Origin: Hymenobacter psoromatis
Lineage (GTDB): Bacteria; Bacteroidota; Bacteroidia; Cytophagales; Hymenobacteraceae
DNA: 64,000 nucleotides
NCBI GenBank assembly: GCA_001596155.1
Contig: CP014771.1
Coordinates: forward strand, 1,178,001-1,242,000
Reading direction: 5' to 3'
Below are positions 39,228 to 47,528 of the stretch, in pieces. A program made the position numbers and the translations under genes. The first letter of the stretch is position 1, and each line of letters starts with the position of its first letter. The notes under the pieces were generated by a model, which was not told the origin of the DNA, ran no database searches, and saw nothing but the letters and a program-made list of their open reading frames with translations.

Positions 39228-40226
39228 AGCGGCAAAGGTAGCGGCTCGCCGCAGATACGTAAACTTCCATTTGGCGGCTCCGTGGGGGCGGCGCAGCAGC
39301 GGGCGGCTGCCCGTGCGCCAGCGCAAGGGCAGCTTTTCAGTGGCTGCCACAGCAGGCGCGGCCAACTCGCGGGAACCGAAGGCCCAACGCAAAAAATCGG
39401 GAAAAATGGCCGCCCAGGTATCGAGGTGGTGGTGGCCGCCGGGTACTTCCACATAGCGCGCGGCGGCGGGGGGTAGCCCCTGCGCGGCAAGAGTAATTAG
39501 TAGGTCGAGGGTGTCGTCGATGGCGTCGATAATACCATTTTGGTTGCGGTCGGTGGTTTCGTCGTCGGTGCCGGCTTGCAGCCAGAACTGCTGCCCCGGC
39601 CGGGCCGGGCGAGCCAGTACCAGGGTGTGCATCAGGCGGTCGGCGTCGGTGTAGCCGTCGTGCAGCCCCCTACCCCGCCACCAAAACGAGCCGCTGAATG
39701 CGCCCGCCCGCAAAAAAGCCTCCGGGTGGTGCCAGGCTAGGTCAAATGCCAGCAGGCCGCCCAGCGACATGCCGGCCACGGCCGCCTCGTCGGGCTCGGC
39801 GCTGGCGTGGTAGTGGGCCTGCACGTAGGGCAGCAACTCCTTAAGCATGAAGTCTGTGTAGCGGCCAGCGCGACTGCCGCGGCCCAGGTAGTCGGGGCGG
39901 GCGGCCACGCCGTATTCCTGCAAGCGGTCGGCGGCATGAATGGCCACCAACACGAACGGCCGCACCTCGCCCCGCCGGTACAGCCGGTTGAGAGTGGCCG
40001 GCAGGCGCAGACGCGCCAGGTCCTGGCCGTCTTGCAGATACAGCACGGGGTAGGGCACGGCCGCGCGGGCCGAAAAGCCCGGCGGCAGCACCACGTCGAG
40101 GCGTACTATCCGGCCAAGCGCCACTGAAAATAAATACTCGTCACGCCGCACCACTACGGTGACCCCGCGCGGCGACTGAAACCGGAAAACTTCCATTTCC
40201 TCGCAAAGAAACACTTGCGGCTTCAT
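38673..40226 (-). CDS. Alpha/beta-hydrolase esterase reading into a DinB domain
   Basis: From the ATG at 40226 (or 40196) the frame encodes an esterase D/IroE-like hydrolase: VLPPGFSARAAVPYPVLYLQ, the nucleophile AGMSLGGLLAFDLA and GGHHHLDTWAAIFPDFLRWA with the catalytic His. The hydrolase seems complete by about residue 285. The frame has no stop and runs on through about 48 Arg/Ala-rich residues into a full DinB domain. Either this is a true fusion of 517 residues, or the stop was lost and the DinB gene is also expressed from its own start at 39227. No signal peptide was seen. Confidence 0.75.
   Translation of the reverse strand: MKPQVFLCEEMEVFRFQSPRGVTVVVRRDEYLFSVALGRIVRLDVVLPPGFSARAAVPYPVLYLQDGQDLARLRLPATLNRLYRRGEVRPFVLVAIHAADRLQEYGVAARPDYLGRGSRAGRYTDFMLKELLPYVQAHYHASAEPDEAAVAGMSLGGLLAFDLAWHHPEAFLRAGAFSGSFWWRGRGLHDGYTDADRLMHTLVLARPARPGQQFWLQAGTDDETTDRNQNGIIDAIDDTLDLLITLAAQGLPPAAARYVEVPGGHHHLDTWAAIFPDFLRWAFGSRELAAPAVAATEKLPLRWRTGSRPLLRRPHGAAKWKFTYLRRAATFAAMPATPAITLVRPSPGTYLPYTQAYIDLVPADVEPLAQLRQQAAELHRELAGLTEAQALMRYAPGKWTPKEVLMHLTDAERIFTYRALRFARADAQELPGFDENEFAANSEANDRPLSDLLTEYHAVRAATLAFFGGLNGGQLDRAGRANGGPVAVRSLLYIVAGHEQHHLRILRERYWPALPPA
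39233..39263 (-). promoter_or_regulatory. Promoter-like TTTA-N19-TACCTTTG inside the esterase frame
   Basis: Read on the minus strand, TACCTTTG (39233-39240) matches TAnnTTTG, and TTTA lies exactly 19 bases upstream where TTTG is expected. The DinB ATG follows five bases later. Confidence 0.5.
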
Positions 40227-40310
40227 TTCGAAGATATTTGGCCGTTCGGATTTCTTGCTTAGTTTGCGGCCGGTTCCGGCGCGCGCGCCTCCCCCGTCGG
40301 ACCCTGCCTT

Positions 40311-41018
40311 TTGCACGAAGAATACCGCCGCTTCTACTCCCATAACCTGGGCACCGACCTCGAAATGATGGTTTTTGGCGACTATGGCTACCCCGTCATC
40401 GTTTTCCCCACCTCCAATGGCCGCTACTACGAGGCCAAAGACTTTAAGCTGGTTGACTCGGTGCGCTGGTTTATTGAAAACCGCCTGCTCAAGCTCGTCT
40501 GCATCGATAGCGGCGATAAGTGGAGCTGGTATGCCAAGCACCTGCACCCCGGCACCCGCGTGCACAACCACAACCTCTACGACCGCATGGTGAGTGAAGA
40601 GCTGGTGCCGCGCTTGCAGCACGAGTGCCAGGTCGAAAAGGTGGGGGTAGCAGGCTGCTCGCTCGGTGGCTATCAAGCGCTTAACTTCGCTTTTCGACAC
40701 CCTGACCAGGTGGCGCATCTCTTTTCGATGGGCGCGTCCTTCGATATTCGCATGTTTTTGAATGGGCACTACGACGAGCAGGCATACTACCAGAACCCAC
40801 CCGACTACATGCCTAATGCTCAGAACGATAACTTCTACAAAATGAATATCATCCTGGGTACAGCCGAGCACGACTTCTGCAAAGACGCCAACTACCACAT
40901 GTCCGATGTCCTGGCGCGCAAGGGCATTCCGCATCGGCTCGACGTGCGGCCCAACGGCACCCACGACTGGCCCGTGTGGCGTGAGATGTTCCCCGAATAC
41001 GTCTCGACCATCTTTTAG
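40311..41018 (+). CDS. Esterase family protein (PF00756-like)
   Basis: The start is TTG at 40311 (HEEYRRFYSHNLGTDLEMMV), giving 235 residues. It shows an alpha/beta hydrolase fold of the esterase D group: VIVFPTSNGRYYEAKDF, the nucleophile VAGCSLGGYQALNFA and the catalytic His in PNGTHDWPVW. The variant nucleophile motif CSLGG and the lack of a signal peptide suggest a cytoplasmic enzyme acting on a small ester or amide. It lies 82 bases before the ATP-grasp gene on the same strand and may be the first gene of that cluster. Confidence 0.85.
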   Translation: MHEEYRRFYSHNLGTDLEMMVFGDYGYPVIVFPTSNGRYYEAKDFKLVDSVRWFIENRLLKLVCIDSGDKWSWYAKHLHPGTRVHNHNLYDRMVSEELVPRLQHECQVEKVGVAGCSLGGYQALNFAFRHPDQVAHLFSMGASFDIRMFLNGHYDEQAYYQNPPDYMPNAQNDNFYKMNIILGTAEHDFCKDANYHMSDVLARKGIPHRLDVRPNGTHDWPVWREMFPEYVSTIF

Positions 41019-41100
41019 GCGGCCATTCCCGTAAAAGCTTCAGTGCTTTCGCACATCCTACCCTCTCTAAACCCTTAGAACACACGTTCTTCCTACTACC

Positions 41101-42246
41101 ATGAAAAAAATCGGCATCTTGTTCGGCCAGGAGAATTCTTTCCCCCAGGCCTTTGTGGACCGCGTCAATCAAAAAGCCGTAGAGGACATTACGGCTGAGT
41201 TTGTTACTATCCAAGAAGTTGAGCAGGCAGTAGCCACCAACTACGCCGTCATCATCGACCGCATCTCGCAGGATGTGCCCTTCTACCGGGCCTATCTCAA
41301 AAACGCCGCTCTCATGGGTACGGCCGTGATTAACAACCCATTCTGGTGGAGTGCCGACGAGAAATTCTTCAATAATGCCCTGGCGGTGCAGCTGGGCGTG
41401 CCGGTGCCCAAAACACTGCTGCTCCCCAGCAAAGCCCGCCCCGACGACACCAACGAAGGCTCGTTCCGCAACCTCGGCATGTTCGACTGGGAAAAGGCGT
41501 TTGAGAAAATCGGCTTCCCGGCCTTTATGAAACCCCACTCGGGCGGCGGCTGGAAGAGCGTATACAAGGTTGATAACCCCTACGAAGCTTACCGCGCCTA
41601 CGACGAAACCGGCCAGCTGGTAATGCTGTACCAGGAAGCCGTCGATTTCACCGATTACTTCCGTTGCTACTGCCTCGGCGGCAAAGACGTGCTCATCATG
41701 CCCTACGAGCCGCGCAACGCCCCGCACCAGCGCTACCAAACGGAAATGAAAACGCAGGGCGAAGCCGGCGAAAAGCTGCTCGCAACGGTGAAGGACTACG
41801 TGCTGCGTCTGTGCCAGGGCTTGGGATATGACTTTAACACCGTAGAATTTGCGGTACGCGACGGTATTCCGATTGCCATCGACTTTGGCAATCCCGCCCC
41901 CGACGCGGATATTAATTCGGTTGGTCCCAAGAATTTTGAGTGGGTAGTGGAACACGCTGCTAACCTCGCCATTGCGCGCGCCCAGGCCCAAAAGCCCGGC
42001 CACGACAACCTCACCTGGGGCACGTTTGTGCAGAAGTCGGCCCCTATACCCACTGCTCCTGGCTCGGCCACGGTTGGCAATGCCATACACGAAACCAATG
42101 ATTTAGGAGCAAATCCGCCTAAACCCGCTAAAAAGGCCGCTCCCAAAAAAGCCACCGGCCCAAAGCCTGAGCCTATTACGGGGGCTCTACCCACTGACAA
42201 AGCGCCGGCCAAGGCTAAAAAGCCCGCTGTTAAAACCAAAGAATAA
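41101..42246 (+). CDS. ATP-grasp ligase (RimK/glutathione synthetase-like), cluster gene 1
   Basis: ATP-grasp enzymes join a carboxylate to an amine through an acyl phosphate. The 381-residue protein has an N-terminal Rossmann-like part (KKIGILFGQENSFPQAFVDR), the ATP-binding lysine and Gly loop GFPAFMKPHSGGGWKSV (about 138-154) and the metal-binding end AIDFGNPAPDADI. After about residue 310 it carries a Lys/Pro/Ala-rich tail (KPAKKAAPKKATGPKPEP), probably disordered. It is the first of four similarly spaced plus-strand genes. The substrate is unknown. Confidence 0.85.
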   Translation: MKKIGILFGQENSFPQAFVDRVNQKAVEDITAEFVTIQEVEQAVATNYAVIIDRISQDVPFYRAYLKNAALMGTAVINNPFWWSADEKFFNNALAVQLGVPVPKTLLLPSKARPDDTNEGSFRNLGMFDWEKAFEKIGFPAFMKPHSGGGWKSVYKVDNPYEAYRAYDETGQLVMLYQEAVDFTDYFRCYCLGGKDVLIMPYEPRNAPHQRYQTEMKTQGEAGEKLLATVKDYVLRLCQGLGYDFNTVEFAVRDGIPIAIDFGNPAPDADINSVGPKNFEWVVEHAANLAIARAQAQKPGHDNLTWGTFVQKSAPIPTAPGSATVGNAIHETNDLGANPPKPAKKAAPKKATGPKPEPITGALPTDKAPAKAKKPAVKTKE

Positions 42247-42362
42247 TATGACTTTGCCCGCACCAAGCCAGTTCCACTCGGACTGGCTTGGTGTTGCTGG
42301 CATTCTGGCTCGCTGGTTAGGATTTTAGCTTTTCTTTGAACATTACGCGTCTCATCTGCCCT

Positions 42363-43466
42363 ATGTCCCAGCCAGTTTTCACCCTCGGCATCGAGGAAGA
42401 GTTTCAAACCATCGACCCCGTCACGCGGGAGTTGCGCTCGCACATGTCGAAAATAGTGGAGGACGGCAAAATAACCCTGCATGAGCAGGTAAAGGCCGAA
42501 ATGCATGAAGCGGTAGTGGAAGTAGGCACCAATATTTGCAAAAATATTCAGGAGGCACGGCAGGAAGTCAAGCATTTGCGCCGCCAGGTTATTGAGCTAG
42601 CCGACCGGGTAGGGCTGAAAATAGCCGCGGCGGGCACACACCCGTTTTCCCGTTGGCAGGACCAGCCCATCACGCCCGACGCCCGCTACGATAAAATAGT
42701 GGAAGAATTGCAAGAAGCCGCGCGCTCCAATCTGGTTTTTGGCATGCACGTGCATATCGGCATCGAAAACCGCGATTTGGGCGTGTATATGATGAATGCG
42801 CTCCGGTATTTCCTACCCCACCTGTTCGCGCTGAGCACCAACTCTCCTTTCTGGGAAGGCCGCGAAACTGGCTACAAATCTTTCAGAACCAAAGTATTCG
42901 AGCGGTTTCCCCGCACTGGTATTCCCGATTATTTTACCAGTGCTTCAGAATATGATGAATTTATTGCGCTGTTAATTAAAACCGGCTGCATCGACAATGG
43001 CAAAAAAATATGGTGGGACTTGCGCTTGCATCCGTTTTTTGACACCATCGAATACCGCATTTGTGATATGATGATGCGCTCCGATGAAACCATCGCCGTG
43101 GCAGCTGTTATGCAGGCGTTGGTTGCCAAAATTTATAAGCTAAAGTGCCAAAACCTGAATTTTCGGCTCTATCGAAGCGCGCTTATTAAGGAAAATAAGT
43201 GGCGGGCCGCCCGCTATGGTATTGATGGCCAATTAATTGACTTTGGCACTGAAGAAGAAAAGCCCGCTCGGCAACTTATTCTGGAGCTTCTGGATTTTGT
43301 TGACGACGTACTCGACGACTTGGGTAGCCGCCACGAAGTTGAATACGTGCTGAAAATGCTGGAAATGGGCACTGGCGCCGACCGCCAACTGGCCGTATTT
43401 CACCAAACCGGCGATTTAACCAAAGTAGTCGATTATATCCTCAGCGAAACTACGCACGGCCTATAA
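42363..43466 (+). CDS. Carboxylate-amine ligase, GCS2/YbdK type, cluster gene 2
   Basis: This belongs to the glutamate-cysteine ligase 2 family, a glutamine-synthetase-like fold that makes gamma-glutamyl or similar amides with ATP. The ATG at 42363 gives 367 residues: FTLGIEEEFQTIDP (metal-binding Glu cluster), EAVVEVGTNIC, FGMHVHIGIENRD and IWWDLRLHPFFDTIEYRICD. E. coli YbdK has only weak glutamate-cysteine ligase activity, so the true substrate here is open. The third positions are AT-richer than in genes before 41 kb. Confidence 0.92.
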   Translation: MSQPVFTLGIEEEFQTIDPVTRELRSHMSKIVEDGKITLHEQVKAEMHEAVVEVGTNICKNIQEARQEVKHLRRQVIELADRVGLKIAAAGTHPFSRWQDQPITPDARYDKIVEELQEAARSNLVFGMHVHIGIENRDLGVYMMNALRYFLPHLFALSTNSPFWEGRETGYKSFRTKVFERFPRTGIPDYFTSASEYDEFIALLIKTGCIDNGKKIWWDLRLHPFFDTIEYRICDMMMRSDETIAVAAVMQALVAKIYKLKCQNLNFRLYRSALIKENKWRAARYGIDGQLIDFGTEEEKPARQLILELLDFVDDVLDDLGSRHEVEYVLKMLEMGTGADRQLAVFHQTGDLTKVVDYILSETTHGL

Positions 43467-43537
43467 AATTTGTCTTGAACTATTATTCGTATTTTTACAA
43501 AAATCTTGAAAATAATCAATGGCTTAACAGCATTTTT

Positions 43538-44362
43538 ATGAGTGAACTAAAGATTGCTATTTTGGACATGTATGACAATTTCCCGAATGAGGGGATGCGT
43601 TGTATTCGGCAGCTATTACGCCGCGCTAGCCAGGAAAACCAGGTAAAATTCTTGGTTGACACCTTCAATGTGCGCGGACAAAACGAGTTGCCTGACCTCA
43701 CCTATGATATTTATATTTCCAGTGGCGGGCCAGGCAGCCCCCTACCCTCCGCTGAGCCTTGGGAGCCGTTGTATTTCGGTTTTATTGACGCGCTTTTTAA
43801 TTTTAACAAGCAAAATAAGCGCAAAAAGCATCTGCTATTAATTTGTCACTCGTTTCAATTAATTAGCCGCCACCTTGGCTTGGGTGAAGTCGGTAAACGC
43901 AAGTCTACTTCTTTCGGAGTTTTGCCCGTTCATCTCACCGAAGCCGGCCATGCCGACCCGGTCTTCTCACAACTACCCGAGCCTTTTTTTGCCGTCGATT
44001 CACGTGATTACCAGCTTATTGACTTGCATCCTGAGCGACTCCTTGAGCTTGGCATAACTATTTTAGGCATGGAAAAAGAACGGCCGCATGTGCCGTTAGC
44101 CCGTGCGGTTATGGCCCTGCGCTTTTCAAATGAGATAATGGGTACGCAATTTCATCCTGAAGCTGATGGCGAAGGCATGCTACGCTACATGCTTACCGAT
44201 GAGCGTAAGCAACAGGTAATCACGGCCTACGGTGAGGAAAAATATCACGAAATGGTGCGTCTTCTTGCCGACCCCAACACGATAGAATTTACCGGGTCCG
44301 TTATCGTTCCCGCGTTTTTGCGCCGGGCCGTAGAAGCGCTCCGCGAGCCAGCGCTTGTTTAG
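43538..44362 (+). CDS. Class I glutamine amidotransferase, cluster gene 3
   Basis: The protein releases ammonia from glutamine, or cleaves a gamma-glutamyl bond, using a Cys-His-Glu triad. From the ATG at 43538 (SELKIAILDMYDNFPNEGMR) it has 274 residues, with ISSGGPGSPLPS (oxyanion region), the nucleophile LLLICHSFQL (Cys about 103) and MGTQFHPEADGEGM (His about 206, Glu about 208). The frame is open 21 codons upstream without a better start. A C-terminal extension of about 60 residues follows the domain. Placement between two ligases suggests ammonia supply or peptide trimming. G+C is as low as 27% at the start. Confidence 0.9.
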   Translation: MSELKIAILDMYDNFPNEGMRCIRQLLRRASQENQVKFLVDTFNVRGQNELPDLTYDIYISSGGPGSPLPSAEPWEPLYFGFIDALFNFNKQNKRKKHLLLICHSFQLISRHLGLGEVGKRKSTSFGVLPVHLTEAGHADPVFSQLPEPFFAVDSRDYQLIDLHPERLLELGITILGMEKERPHVPLARAVMALRFSNEIMGTQFHPEADGEGMLRYMLTDERKQQVITAYGEEKYHEMVRLLADPNTIEFTGSVIVPAFLRRAVEALREPALV

Positions 44363-44390
44363 CACCAGGCAAAAGAGTCTTTAATTTACC

Positions 44391-44423
44391 GAAATGGCGC
44401 GAATCCCCGAGGTTCGCGCCATT
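44391..44423. terminator. Hairpin between cluster genes 3 and 4
   Basis: AATGGCGCGAA pairs with TTCGCGCCATT around nine bases, followed by TCTTT. It could lower transcription of gene 4 or protect the upstream mRNA. It also means the ATG at 44394 lies within the stem. Confidence 0.65.
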
Positions 44424-44441
44424 TCTTTACCAATTCCGCTC

Positions 44442-45632
44442 ATGATTTTCGCGCCTCGCCAGTTATTCAATAGCGCCTTTACCCCAGCGCGCTACCAGGA
44501 AATGCTAGCTGATATTAGCCGGCAACTGCCTGGCCAGCTCGACTTTAGAGTGGCTGAGACTCCGGTTTTTGTGCCGGCTGGGCTGCGAGATAAATTAATT
44601 AAAGCGGGGCAGGATATTATTGACGTACTGCAAAAACCCAATTTCAAAGAATTAACTGACGGAGCTATTCCCAACGGCCAACGCGTACCCAATGAGGATG
44701 CCCACGCCGAATTCCTAACGTTTGACTTTGCCGTCTGCCGCGATAAGGCCGGCGAGTTAGAGCCGCAACTCATTGAAATGCAAGGTTTTCCGTCATTATA
44801 TGCCTTTCAGGCATATCTGCCGGGCATTTTCAGTAAACACTTCCCAATTGACAAATCTGTTTCGCCTTTTTTAGGTGTTGCCGACGAAGCAGCTTATCTG
44901 GCTGAAGTGGGAAAATTAATTCTTGGTGACGAGGACCCAGAGAATGTTATTCTCCTGGAATTATTCCCTGAGCAGCAAAAAACCCGAGTCGATTTTGCGC
45001 TAACCAAGAAATTCTGGGACATTGATGCTGTTTCCTTGCCAGATATTATTAAAAAAGGGCGGGAATTATTCTACATAAAAGATGGTCGGGAAATTCAGAT
45101 AAAACGAATTTATAACCGTATTATTTTTGATGAATTAGCTCGCTATCCCAACCTACATCCCGCGTTCAGCCTAACCGATGACGTAGATGTAACCTGGGTT
45201 GGCCACCCCAACTGGTTTTTTAGAATCAGTAAATACACCCTACCCCTGGTAAAAAGCGAATATGCCCCGGCTAGTTATTATTTGCAGGATTTGAAGGAAT
45301 ACCCGCAGGATTTAGAAAATTACGTATTAAAGCCTCTTTTCTCTTTTGCCGGAGCGGGCGTGCGGCTGCACGTGACCCGACAGGATTTGGAAGCAATTTC
45401 TGACAAGGAGAACTATTTATTGCAGCGTAAAGTCACGTATGAACCTGTTGTGCAAGCGCCAGATGGCTTGATTAAGTGCGAAATCCGCCTACTTTATATC
45501 TGGCCCCATTCGGCATCGCAACCCACACTGCTAGCTGGACTGGCCCGGCTGAGCCGAGGCGAAATGATTGGCGTCGATTTCAATAAAAACAAAGATTGGG
45601 TAGGTGGCACTACCCCGCTGTTTGAGCGATAA
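44442..45632 (+). CDS. ATP-grasp-like protein (glutathionylspermidine synthase C-terminal type), cluster gene 4
   Basis: The 396-residue product is taken from the ATG at 44442 (IFAPRQLFNSAFTPARYQ), because the upstream ATG at 44394 sits in a hairpin. The middle shows PQLIEMQGFPSLYAFQAYLP. The C-terminal half has an ATP-grasp-like signature: NYVLKPLFSFAGAGVRLHVT (Lys and Gly loop), YLLQRKVTYEPVV and KCEIRLLYIW. It looks like a second, distinct ATP-grasp of the cluster. No exact family name is recognised. The gene is AT-rich like its neighbours. Confidence 0.75.
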   Translation: MIFAPRQLFNSAFTPARYQEMLADISRQLPGQLDFRVAETPVFVPAGLRDKLIKAGQDIIDVLQKPNFKELTDGAIPNGQRVPNEDAHAEFLTFDFAVCRDKAGELEPQLIEMQGFPSLYAFQAYLPGIFSKHFPIDKSVSPFLGVADEAAYLAEVGKLILGDEDPENVILLELFPEQQKTRVDFALTKKFWDIDAVSLPDIIKKGRELFYIKDGREIQIKRIYNRIIFDELARYPNLHPAFSLTDDVDVTWVGHPNWFFRISKYTLPLVKSEYAPASYYLQDLKEYPQDLENYVLKPLFSFAGAGVRLHVTRQDLEAISDKENYLLQRKVTYEPVVQAPDGLIKCEIRLLYIWPHSASQPTLLAGLARLSRGEMIGVDFNKNKDWVGGTTPLFER

Positions 45633-45722
45633 GTATTTTGGCTTTCGAGTTTATGAGAAGGGGTAGGGAACCAAGTTCCAAGCGTATTCGTAACAGAACA
45701 CCCACTACTTTTCCTGCTTTAT

Positions 45723-46214
45723 ATGACAAGCTTAAAGCAACGCGGTCTTAAAATCTCCAAGAACGCTATTTTCAATTTATTTATTAACCGTGCTACTAAG
45801 CTATTAGGGCGTCCGTTCAAAGTCGTTACTATTTTGAATGAAACGGCTACTAAATTAGCAGATGAAGAGAGCAGAGACAACAAATTCAAGCAGCTTTTTG
45901 ACGTTGCACTCACCTTAGTGCGATTAGTACGTAGCTATGCGACTGGCGAGTACCGCGACATAAAAAACAGCACGGTTATTTCGGGCTTCGCTGTCTTGCT
46001 CTATATTCTCTCACCCGTCGATTTAATTCCGGACTTTATTCCGGTCGTAGGGTTTTTAGATGACCTCAGTTTGGTGAGTTGGTTTATGGGAAAATTTCAA
46101 GGGGAGGTAGTTCGCTTCAGGGAATGGGAAGTGCGTATTGCTCAGCTTCCTGTCCCCGGCTCGGCAGATGGCGACCCCACCCTCCCCGCCGTAGCGGAGC
46201 TGGGGCATTCCTAA
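45723..46214 (+). CDS. DUF1232 (YkvA-like) membrane protein
   Basis: The 163-residue protein has the DUF1232 core FAVLLYILSPVDLIPDFIPV followed by VGFLDDLSLVSWFMGKFQ (about 90-130), a short hydrophobic hairpin. It is preceded by a helical, charged N-terminal part. The function of the family is unsettled. It follows the amidoligase cluster on the same strand after 90 bases and could be cotranscribed, but nothing in the sequence ties it to the chemistry. Confidence 0.88.
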   Translation: MTSLKQRGLKISKNAIFNLFINRATKLLGRPFKVVTILNETATKLADEESRDNKFKQLFDVALTLVRLVRSYATGEYRDIKNSTVISGFAVLLYILSPVDLIPDFIPVVGFLDDLSLVSWFMGKFQGEVVRFREWEVRIAQLPVPGSADGDPTLPAVAELGHS

Positions 46215-46307
46215 CTACTAAGTAGCTCATCGCTGTTTATCGAATCTACACAGTCATTTTTTTGGTATTAAGTACCTGTTAGTAAACAATTTATGTTGAA
46301 ATGGATG

Positions 46308-46424
46308 GTCATGCTCATCTGGTGTCCGCTTGTCGAAGCATCTCTACTGCGTAACTAACTCTAAACTTTTAAATTACTCTCGTGGTAAAGATGCTTCGAC
46401 AAGCGGACGCCAGATAAGCATGAC
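46308..46424. repeat. Palindromic repeat, divergent family A relative
   Basis: The arms GTCATGCTCATCTGG...CTTGTCGAAGCATCT and AGATGCTTCGACAAG... are inverted around an AT-rich centre of about 30 bases. The core GTCATGCT and CGAAGCATCT is shared with 1903-2009. It occupies most of the 295-base gap 46215-46509, in which nothing else is seen. Confidence 0.8.
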
Positions 46425-46509
46425 ATGCTTTATAGCAAACTAATTAGCAACGGGTACTTAGCTTAAATTAATTTTAAAGATTTATCACTCGTATTAATTC
46501 AATTTTTTT

Positions 46510-47364
46510 GTGAATTTCCGCTATTTAGTAATTACTGGCTTCTTCTCAGCAGGTGGTGTAGCACAGGCTTTTTCGCGTGAGCCAGTTGAGCCAATTTCTA
46601 CTCAGCAGTTGGTTAACCGGTTGTTTTCGGCTATTCAATCTTTAAAGACTTTACGCTGCCTTGTTGATACGCAGGAGCGCATTGGCCGCAGCTATACGCC
46701 TGGGCGCACGCTGATGAAGTTGTCTTTCAGCCCATTGAAAATATACATAAAAAATCAGAAAAACGTTGAAATACTCTACGTTACTGGCCAAAATAACAAT
46801 GATGCCTGGGTTTATCCTGGTGCTTTTCCATACATCACGCTCAGTCTCAATCCTACTGGGTAGCTCATGCGTAAGGGCCAACATCATACAGTGCTTCAGG
46901 CTGGGTTTGGTACCATAACGGATTTGCTTAGTAATGCAAATGGGTCGGGTAGCACCGTTTTTACCCATTCGTTTCGGTACGCTGGCGATACGCTCGCGCA
47001 GGGTCAGCCCGCTTATATTTTACGCTCTGACTATCCTCAATTTCAGTATATTGCCTATAAAGCTGGTCGTAACGAAACCGTTCATTCCATTGCCAACTAC
47101 TTCGGTTGTGGAGAATACCGGATTATGGAACGCAATAATTTGGAAGTAGCTAGTAAGTTGACGGAGGGGCAAGTTTTACAAGTGCCTAATTCGTATGGGC
47201 GGCGTACGATTTTAGTAGTAAACGCCAAAACTTATCTCCCATCATCTGTTACGGTGTATGATGACCGTGGATTATACGAGAAGTATACCTTTCTGAACGT
47301 CGTACCCAATCAGCTAATTGCCACCCCTGAATTTACCAAAGATTACCAAGGATATAAACTTTGA
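46510..47364 (+). pseudogene. DUF1571/LysM protein interrupted by an in-frame TAG
   Basis: From GTG at 46510 the frame encodes a signal-like start and the DUF1571 domain (RLFSAIQSLKTLRCLVDTQE, LSFSPLKIYIKNQKNVEILY, DAWVYPGAFPYITLSLNPTG). It then meets TAG at 46861-46863 and continues in the same frame with LMRKGQHHTVLQAGFGTITD. A LysM-like module follows (NETVHSIANYFGCGEYRIME, LTEGQVLQVP), and the frame ends at 47364. Relatives read through here without a stop. Either a single base change made this a pseudogene of about 284 codons, or the amber codon is read through, or the two halves are made separately (an ATG lies three bases after the TAG). There is no other damage. Confidence 0.8.
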
Positions 47365-47422
47365 TTACGACTTATCAGCTAAGCAAACGTAATAGGCATA
47401 AAGTTTATTCATAGCTACGCAC

Positions 47423-47457
47423 AAAAGGAGGAGTGGAAATGATTCCACCCCTCCTTT
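47423..47457. terminator. Bidirectional terminator
   Basis: AAAAGGAGGAGTGGAA pairs with TTCCACCCCTCCTTT around ATGA, between the convergent DUF1571 and dienoyl-CoA reductase genes. Confidence 0.85.
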
Positions 47458-47528
47458 CGCGTAATAAAGCATCGTATAGGCAGGCCCGATTGAGCTTTTC
47501 TTAATTCAACGCCTCTCAGCCGTTGCTT

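Noticed and set aside
40849..42090. 413-codon minus-strand frame opposite the ATP-grasp gene
   Set aside because: Shadow of a clear ATP-grasp gene; no start signals or domains.
41101..44362. Glutathione biosynthesis operon
   Set aside because: The ATP-grasp and GCS2 families suggest it, but the amidotransferase and second ATP-grasp do not belong to that pathway, and YbdK-type enzymes are poor glutamate-cysteine ligases. Glutathione as product cannot be supported.
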